Shown piece by piece: positions 39,901-45,120 of a stretch of DNA of 45,120 bases (position 1 is its first letter; each line of letters opens with the position of its first letter). Source of the DNA: Burkholderiaceae bacterium (GTDB lineage Bacteria > Pseudomonadota > Gammaproteobacteria > Burkholderiales > Burkholderiaceae_C); the NCBI GenBank assembly GCA_013360485.1, contig JABWBN010000031.1:1-45120 (forward strand), given 5' to 3'. The notes under the pieces were generated by a model. That model was given only the letters and a program-made list of their open reading frames with translations. It was not told the DNA's origin and did not search any database. Both the position numbers and the translations under genes were made by a program.

Positions 39901-40289
39901 ACGCGCCCACGCCACGCCCCGCCACGCCCGGCGCGCCACCGCCCGCTGGCGCGCGGCCCAGCGTGATCCAGCTTGTGTTCCGGGAAAAGAGCGCGCTTTA
40001 TGCCGCCTACATCCCGCTGCTGGCCGACGGCGGGCTGTTCGTGCCCACCACACGCGAGTACAGGCTGGGCGAAGACATCTACCTGCTGCTGTCGCTGCCC
40101 GACGACCCCCAGCGCTACCCCGTGGCCGGCAAGGTCGCGTGGATCACGCCGGCCAACGCCTCTGGCGGGCGCACGCAGGGCGTGGGCGTTCGTTTCCCGG
40201 CCGACGAAAAGACCCGGCTCCTCAAGATCAAGATCGAAGAGATCCTGGGCACGCTGATTTCGTCGTCCAAGCCGACGCAAACCGTCTGA
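39897..40289 (+). CDS. PilZ-domain protein
   Basis: LFVPTTREYRLGEDIYLLLSLPDDPQRYPVAGKVAWITP...RTQGVGVRFP; ATGA overlap with holB. Confidence 0.88.
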   Translation: MNAPTPRPATPGAPPPAGARPSVIQLVFREKSALYAAYIPLLADGGLFVPTTREYRLGEDIYLLLSLPDDPQRYPVAGKVAWITPANASGGRTQGVGVRFPADEKTRLLKIKIEEILGTLISSSKPTQTV

Positions 40290-40395
40290 GCTCCCTGCGA
40301 ATCGCTGATTGCGGCTTCCCGGCCCGGCCCTGCCTCAGGAACGGGCACCGCCGGCCTCGATCGGCATGACCGTGCCCGCCGGCTACGATGCGCCG

Positions 40396-41220
40396 ATGTA
40401 CATCGATTCGCATTGCCATCTGTCGTTTCCCGAACTGCTCGGCGACATCGAGCGCATCCGCCTGGACATGGCGCGCGCCCGCGTCGTCCAGGCAGTCGTC
40501 ATCTGCACCACGCTGGAGGAGTTCCCGACGGTTCACGGCCTGGCTCTGCGATGCCCCGAACTGTGGTCGACGGTCGGCGTCCACCCCGACAACGAGGGCG
40601 TGCGCGAACCCGAAGTGACCGACCTCGTGGAGCGTGCCCAGTTGCCGCGCGTGGTGGCCATCGGCGAGACAGGGCTCGACTACTACCGACTCGCCGGCCG
40701 AAGCATCGAGCAAATGCACTGGCAACGTGAACGGTTCCGGGTGCACATCCGCGCCGCGAAGGCCAGTTCCCGCCCGCTGGTGGTGCACACGCGCAGCGCC
40801 GCCAACGACACCCTGCGCATACTGCGCGAAGAGGGCCCCTGTGATGCAGGCGGCGTGTTCCATTGCTTCACCGACACGCTGGAAACGGCCCGTGGTGCGC
40901 TCGACCTGGGCTTCGACGTCTCGTTTTCCGGCATCGTGTCGTTCCGCAACGCCGAGGACTTGCGCGCCGTGGCCCGCTTCGTTCCGCTGGAGCGTTGCCT
41001 GATCGAGACCGACAGCCCCTACCTCGCCCCGGTTCCCCATCGAGGTAAGACCAACTCGCCGGCGTGGGTGCCCCATGTGGCGCAGGTCATTGCGCAAGTC
41101 AAGAACCTCCCGCTGGACATCGTGGCCGAGGCAACCAGTGCGAATGCGCGGCGCCTGTTCGCGCTGCCAGTTGCCGATCCAAAGCCTGTGTTGCCTGACC
41201 TTGAACCGCCAGCGACATGA
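40396..41220 (+). CDS. TatD-family metal-dependent hydrolase
   Basis: MYIDSHCHLSF, AIGETGLDYYR, LIETDSPYLAPVPHRGKTNSPAWV. Confidence 0.94.
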   Translation: MYIDSHCHLSFPELLGDIERIRLDMARARVVQAVVICTTLEEFPTVHGLALRCPELWSTVGVHPDNEGVREPEVTDLVERAQLPRVVAIGETGLDYYRLAGRSIEQMHWQRERFRVHIRAAKASSRPLVVHTRSAANDTLRILREEGPCDAGGVFHCFTDTLETARGALDLGFDVSFSGIVSFRNAEDLRAVARFVPLERCLIETDSPYLAPVPHRGKTNSPAWVPHVAQVIAQVKNLPLDIVAEATSANARRLFALPVADPKPVLPDLEPPAT

Positions 41221-41235
41221 CTCGAAGGTGCGGCC

Positions 41236-41889
41236 ATGAATCGCATAATCTACTTTAAGATATTATTTCAACTTGTTCTGGCCCTGGCTTTTTCTGCCGC
41301 GCACGCCGGCGCCTACGAGGACTTCTTCAAGGCTGTGACGGTCGACGACGCCACAACCGTCGAGCGCCTGCTCCAGCGCGGGTTCGATCCCAATTCGCGC
41401 AATGAGGACGGGCAGCCGGCACTGTTGCTGTGCATGCGCGAAGGTTCCGAGCGCGTGGCCGAGGTCTTGCTGCGGTCGCCGACGTTGGAGCCTGACTTGG
41501 CCAACGCCGCGGGCGAGACTGCGCTGATGATGGCCGCGCTCAAGGGGCGCACCGAGTGGGCCCGCCGGTTGGCCGAGCACGGTGCGCGCATCGACCGCGA
41601 GGGCTGGTCGCCGCTGCACTATGCGGCCACGGGCGGTCCGCCCGAGTTGTCGCGCTGGCTGCTGGACGCCGGCGCCCGCATCGACGCGCGCTCACCCAAT
41701 GGAACCACCGCGCTGATGATGGCGTCGCGCTATGGCAGCGAGGCGACCGTGCACCTGCTTCTGCAACGTGGCGCTGACGCTCGCCTGCACAACGATCGGC
41801 AACTCGATGCCGCCGCGTTCGCCAAACTCGGCGGGCGCGAACCGCTGGCCGCCATGCTGGCTGCACGGGCTGCCTCGGCGCCCGAGTGA
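41236..41889 (+). CDS. Secreted ankyrin-repeat protein
   Basis: Signal peptide MNRIIYFKILFQLVLALAFSAAHA; repeated DxxGxTALMxAxxxG units. Confidence 0.9.
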   Translation: MNRIIYFKILFQLVLALAFSAAHAGAYEDFFKAVTVDDATTVERLLQRGFDPNSRNEDGQPALLLCMREGSERVAEVLLRSPTLEPDLANAAGETALMMAALKGRTEWARRLAEHGARIDREGWSPLHYAATGGPPELSRWLLDAGARIDARSPNGTTALMMASRYGSEATVHLLLQRGADARLHNDRQLDAAAFAKLGGREPLAAMLAARAASAPE

Positions 41890-41934
41890 CCCGGGTGGTA
41901 CCGGAACGACTCGGCGCCGAGCGCTCGCGGCGCC

Positions 41935-41955
41935 GTGTCAGCGGAAATCTGACAC
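41935..41955. terminator. Hairpin after the ankyrin gene
   Basis: GTGTCAG-CGGAAAT-CTGACAC, followed by TGTTT. Confidence 0.45.
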
Positions 41956-42034
41956 TGTTTCTGCCTGCGGGCTGACTTCACTTGCGCGGCTGGGGCTCCT
42001 AAAGTGTGATCACCGATCCGCGAAGGAGCTGGCC

Positions 42035-42256
42035 ATGTCGACCCTGCAAACCCCTGCGAACCCGTTCGCCCTGCTGCTCGACCCCCAGGCCGTGCTGGCC
42101 CGGGTGGAGCATTCGCAACGCCTGGAGCGCCTGCACCGCCGGGTCTGCCGCCCCCTGGACAAGCCTGTGCTGCCCGGTCAGGGCGGCACGGCGCGTGATT
42201 TCGATCGCAGCGTTGACGAAGCCGGTGACGAGCCCGCCGAGGCCGACACGCAGTAA
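42035..42256 (+). CDS. Small hypothetical protein (73 aa)
   Basis: MSTLQTPANPFALLLDPQAVLARVEHSQRLERLHRRVCRPLDKPVLPGQ...; AAGGAG 9 nt upstream of ATG. Confidence 0.7.
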   Translation: MSTLQTPANPFALLLDPQAVLARVEHSQRLERLHRRVCRPLDKPVLPGQGGTARDFDRSVDEAGDEPAEADTQ

Positions 42257-42297
42257 GGCGCCGAGGCGCGCCCCGCCAGGCGTGCCGCCCCCGGAAG

Positions 42298-42924
42298 TTA
42301 CCAGATGCGCGAGATCACGTTGAACTTGCGGTAGTCGCTGATCCGGGGGTCGAAGAAGTCGCGGGGCTGGTAGCTCACCTTCAAATGGCGACCGGCCAGC
42401 GATTCGTAGGTGTTCACGAAATCGATGCCCGAGGGCACCGACTGCAGCCACCACAGCTTCACCGTCCGTCCCTCGCCGTCCTGTACGGTCAGGATGACGA
42501 ACGGCTCCCTTTCGACACGGGTGACCGTGCCCTCGACAGTCAGTTCCACAGTCTGACCGGCATCGCCGGGTGCCGCCGCCCGCGCCAGGCGAACCATCAG
42601 GGCCGGGCAATGCTGGGTCATGCGAGCGCCTACGAGTGCGCCGAGCCGTTCGCCGTCCTTGCGGGGGCTGTCGAGGTCGACACCATGATCGGCGCGCAAC
42701 TGCTCCTTGAAAGGAACGACGGCGCGAATCATGCAGACCCCAGCATGCATCTTGACCTCGTTGGCGGTCGCTGTTCCTGGCACGCGTTCGGCGCACTCGC
42801 AGGCTGACTTGGCAGCTGTATCGAGGTAGTCCTCGGCCATCGCCGGGGTCGCCATCCATGCGGCAGCCAATGCAACGGCCGCCATCCAGCCCGTGCGCGC
42901 CACCCGACTCGTCGCGACCGCCAT
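42298..42924 (-). CDS. Hypothetical secreted protein
   Basis: Signal peptide MAVATSRVARTGWMAAVALAAAWMATPAMA; Cys-containing mature region. Confidence 0.7.
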   Translation of the reverse strand: MAVATSRVARTGWMAAVALAAAWMATPAMAEDYLDTAAKSACECAERVPGTATANEVKMHAGVCMIRAVVPFKEQLRADHGVDLDSPRKDGERLGALVGARMTQHCPALMVRLARAAAPGDAGQTVELTVEGTVTRVEREPFVILTVQDGEGRTVKLWWLQSVPSGIDFVNTYESLAGRHLKVSYQPRDFFDPRISDYRKFNVISRIW

Positions 42925-43046
42925 ATGCGCTTCCTTGTGCGTTTCGTCCCTCAGTGTAAGTGGTGAGGTGATCGTGGCTGGATTGCAATGGGATCGTGTC
43001 TGACGCACCGGTCAGCCCGCGCAGTGGTGGACATGTACAGGTGCGC

Positions 43047-44018
43047 TCATCGGGTGGCGCTGGGACCGGATCGGTAGCGCTGCTCGTACTTGCGCTCGAG
43101 GCGGCGTTGGCGGTTGCCAGGATCGACTTCCCGCCCTTGCACGAACAGCCGCTCAATGCGGCACGCCTCGCTGGCGCAGCAGTTCCGGCATCCGCCAGGC
43201 GTCCGCACCGCCCACGATCACCAGACGCAGTTCGAAGCGCTCGGCCAGACCGAGGGCGTGGCGGATCTGAGCGAGCTCGTCGGCATGCACGAACACCGGC
43301 CGCTGCTGCTCGAACACCGGCCGCATGGCCTCCCAGCGCGCATCCCACGGGGCATTCGGGTCAGACTGCCGCAGCCTGCTGTAGGCCCGTGCCGATTCGA
43401 AGGAGTCGTCCAGCAGCCGCAGGCGCCGGCTCGTGCTGAGACGCAACTCGTCGAGCATGGGCTCTGACAAGGACGGCAACGCGTGCCGGGTCAGGCGCAT
43501 CGAGGGCAAGTGCACATGCAGCCCAACCTCGGGCACCAGCGCCATGTCCTGCCAGTTCCAGCCGTCCAGCTGAATCAGTGCAGAGGTTCCGCTGATCAAG
43601 CCCCGGCGACCGGCCAGCGGTACCGTGAGCGCGGCGAGCACGCCGTTGGCTCGGGCCACCGGGATGAGCTCACTGTCGGCATTGACCGCCACCACCGCGC
43701 GGGCATGGGGATTGACGGCGCCGGTCTCGGTGGTGTCGAGGGTGGCGCGAACCGAGTTGACCTCGACCAGGCCGAGGGACGTGTTGGCCGCGATGAGCCC
43801 GGGATAGACATGGCGCCCTGCCAGATCGAGACGGCGCGCGGCTGCCGCCGCTGGCAGCGGGTCATCGGCTCCCAGAACAGCCTTGATCCGGCCGCCGTCG
43901 ATCCTCATGCGCCCGCCAGGCAAGCTGGGCCCGCTGACTACTGGACGGGCAAAGCTGCCCGACACCGGATTCACCCCTGCGTCTGCGCTATTGAAGTACC
44001 TGCGCCGCGCAGCAGACG
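43047..44018 (-). pseudogene. Decayed imidazolonepropionase-like amidohydrolase (internal deletion + frameshifts)
   Basis: LAGRHVYPGLIAANTSLGLVEVNSVRATLDTTETGAVNPHARAVVAVNADSELIPVARANGVLAAL...VIVGGADAWRMPELLRQRGVPH*, then in another frame IERLFVQGREVDPGNRQRRLERKYEQRY*, an amidohydrolase-like C-terminus. Confidence 0.7.
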
Positions 44019-44081
44019 TGGTCTTGCCTGTGCATGTGGATGCGCTCTGCATAGACCAGGACAAACCGACGCAGCGTCGGC

Positions 44082-45120
44082 TCACCGCGGATGCGGGCCG
44101 ATGTCTTGCTCGGATGGATCGACGGTGGCTTTGCGCCGCGGCACGAAGTGCAGGGTCTGGGCTTTCGGCGCCGAGGGCGCGACAGGTGCGGGCGGTGGTA
44201 CGATACGACCGCAGTCGTCGGCCAGCGCCGCTTCGCGGGCACTGCACACGGCCAGCACGTCGTGCGAGAGATGGTCCAGGATGCGCAGCAGATGGCCCAT
44301 GCCGCGTGCGTGGGTCGTGCCGTAGCCCTTGACCAATCGACCGCATCGGGCCAGTTCCAGGCCCAGGCTGGGTTGCTCGCGCACGCCTTCGCCCACGGCG
44401 CCGAGCCATCGCTCGATGAGCCGTTGCTCCTCGGTCCAGCGGCTGCCGTGCGGGCGCACGTGGCGCAACGATGCCAGCAGGCGCAACACGGTCAACCCGG
44501 CCACCGTGTGGCTGGGCAGGCGTATCGCCCAGCCCCACGACGGCCGGCCCGATTGGACGCGCTGTGCGTCCCAACGCCGAACGCGCTCGGCCCATGCGGA
44601 AGGCAGCAGCGCTGCGATCTCGGGCACACCGGGGCGGAAGTGATCGCGGACGCGCAGCAGGTCCTCAGGGTCCGCGCCGACCTCGCGCCGCACGCGCTCG
44701 AACCGCGTGGCTGCTGCCTTGAGCTGGGCCACTCGGGCGATGTCGTCGAACGCCATCCACAGTGCCAGCCACCGCGCCGTCTCACGCGTCACGGCGTGAC
44801 CCGTGTGCGCCTGCGGATCGGCCGCCAATTCGGCCTGGTGGACGGCCCGGACCCGTTCCAGGTAGAGCTGCGCATAGGTCTCATCCTGGTACTCGCGCAG
44901 CCGCTCCACCCCTTGCGCCAGCAGCGTGTGAACAGCGGGTGCGAAGCGCTCGGCCCATGGCTGGGGCAGTGGCGATGCCGGGCGCTGCACGGCGTTGCCA
45001 CACGAGGCCCGGCCGGCAGGACCGCCCAGCACAGGCGAGGCAGTGACTGGCCCAGCGTTCGCGTCAGCCAACAGCGCCCGCACCCGGTCCCAGGCCAGCG
45101 CGAACCCTCGCAGGCTCGCC
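44082..45120 (-). CDS. 3' part of an indolepyruvate oxidoreductase family protein (DUF6537-like C-terminal region); 5' end beyond window
   Basis: Open frame through the window edge; ETARWLALWMAFDDIARVAQLKAAATRFERVRREVGA..., GRLVKGYGTTHARGMGHLLRILD. Confidence 0.65.
   Translation of the reverse strand, partial: ASLRGFALAWDRVRALLADANAGPVTASPVLGGPAGRASCGNAVQRPASPLPQPWAERFAPAVHTLLAQGVERLREYQDETYAQLYLERVRAVHQAELAADPQAHTGHAVTRETARWLALWMAFDDIARVAQLKAAATRFERVRREVGADPEDLLRVRDHFRPGVPEIAALLPSAWAERVRRWDAQRVQSGRPSWGWAIRLPSHTVAGLTVLRLLASLRHVRPHGSRWTEEQRLIERWLGAVGEGVREQPSLGLELARCGRLVKGYGTTHARGMGHLLRILDHLSHDVLAVCSAREAALADDCGRIVPPPAPVAPSAPKAQTLHFVPRRKATVDPSEQDIGPHPR

Overview
The window is high-GC DNA that looks like a Burkholderiales-type betaproteobacterial chromosome; this is inferred from gene families and local synteny, with no search run. 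Main blocks: (1) 1-7863 (-), a tightly packed operon. It encodes proteins resembling the three subunits of phenylphosphate synthase (611-aa phospho-His/PEP-utiliser subunit, 375-aa PEP/pyruvate-binding subunit, CBS-domain subunit), plus one UbiD-family decarboxylase, a UbiX-family prenyltransferase, a Tm-1-like/UPF0261 protein and a Nudix hydrolase. It diverges from an XylR/DmpR-type (XylR_N + V4R + AAA + HTH_8) sigma54 activator at 8311-10062. The intergenic region has a near-perfect -24/-12 promoter (TGGCACG-CCTT-ATGCA) and upstream inverted repeats. I read this as a non-canonical, aromatic-inducible phenol-type phosphorylation/carboxylation system. (2) 11464-26407 (-), a ~15 kb polyamine uptake and catabolism island (GS x2, PuuB/C/D-like, class III aminotransferases x2, PotFGHI, DUF3138-like porin), divergent from an Lrp/AsnC regulator. 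(3) A hemerythrin-like protein, and isocitrate lyase with a repeat-rich upstream region. (4) A GntR(YtrA-like)/ABC module, an isolated AAA ATPase, an Fe-ADH, an HSL-type esterase and a thioesterase-GNAT fusion. (5) Housekeeping genes ygfZ / mltG-tmk-holB-pilZ-tatD-ankyrin. (6) A decayed amidohydrolase and the 3' part of a DUF6537-like indolepyruvate oxidoreductase at the right edge. No tRNA, rRNA, CRISPR array, IS element or prophage was seen.
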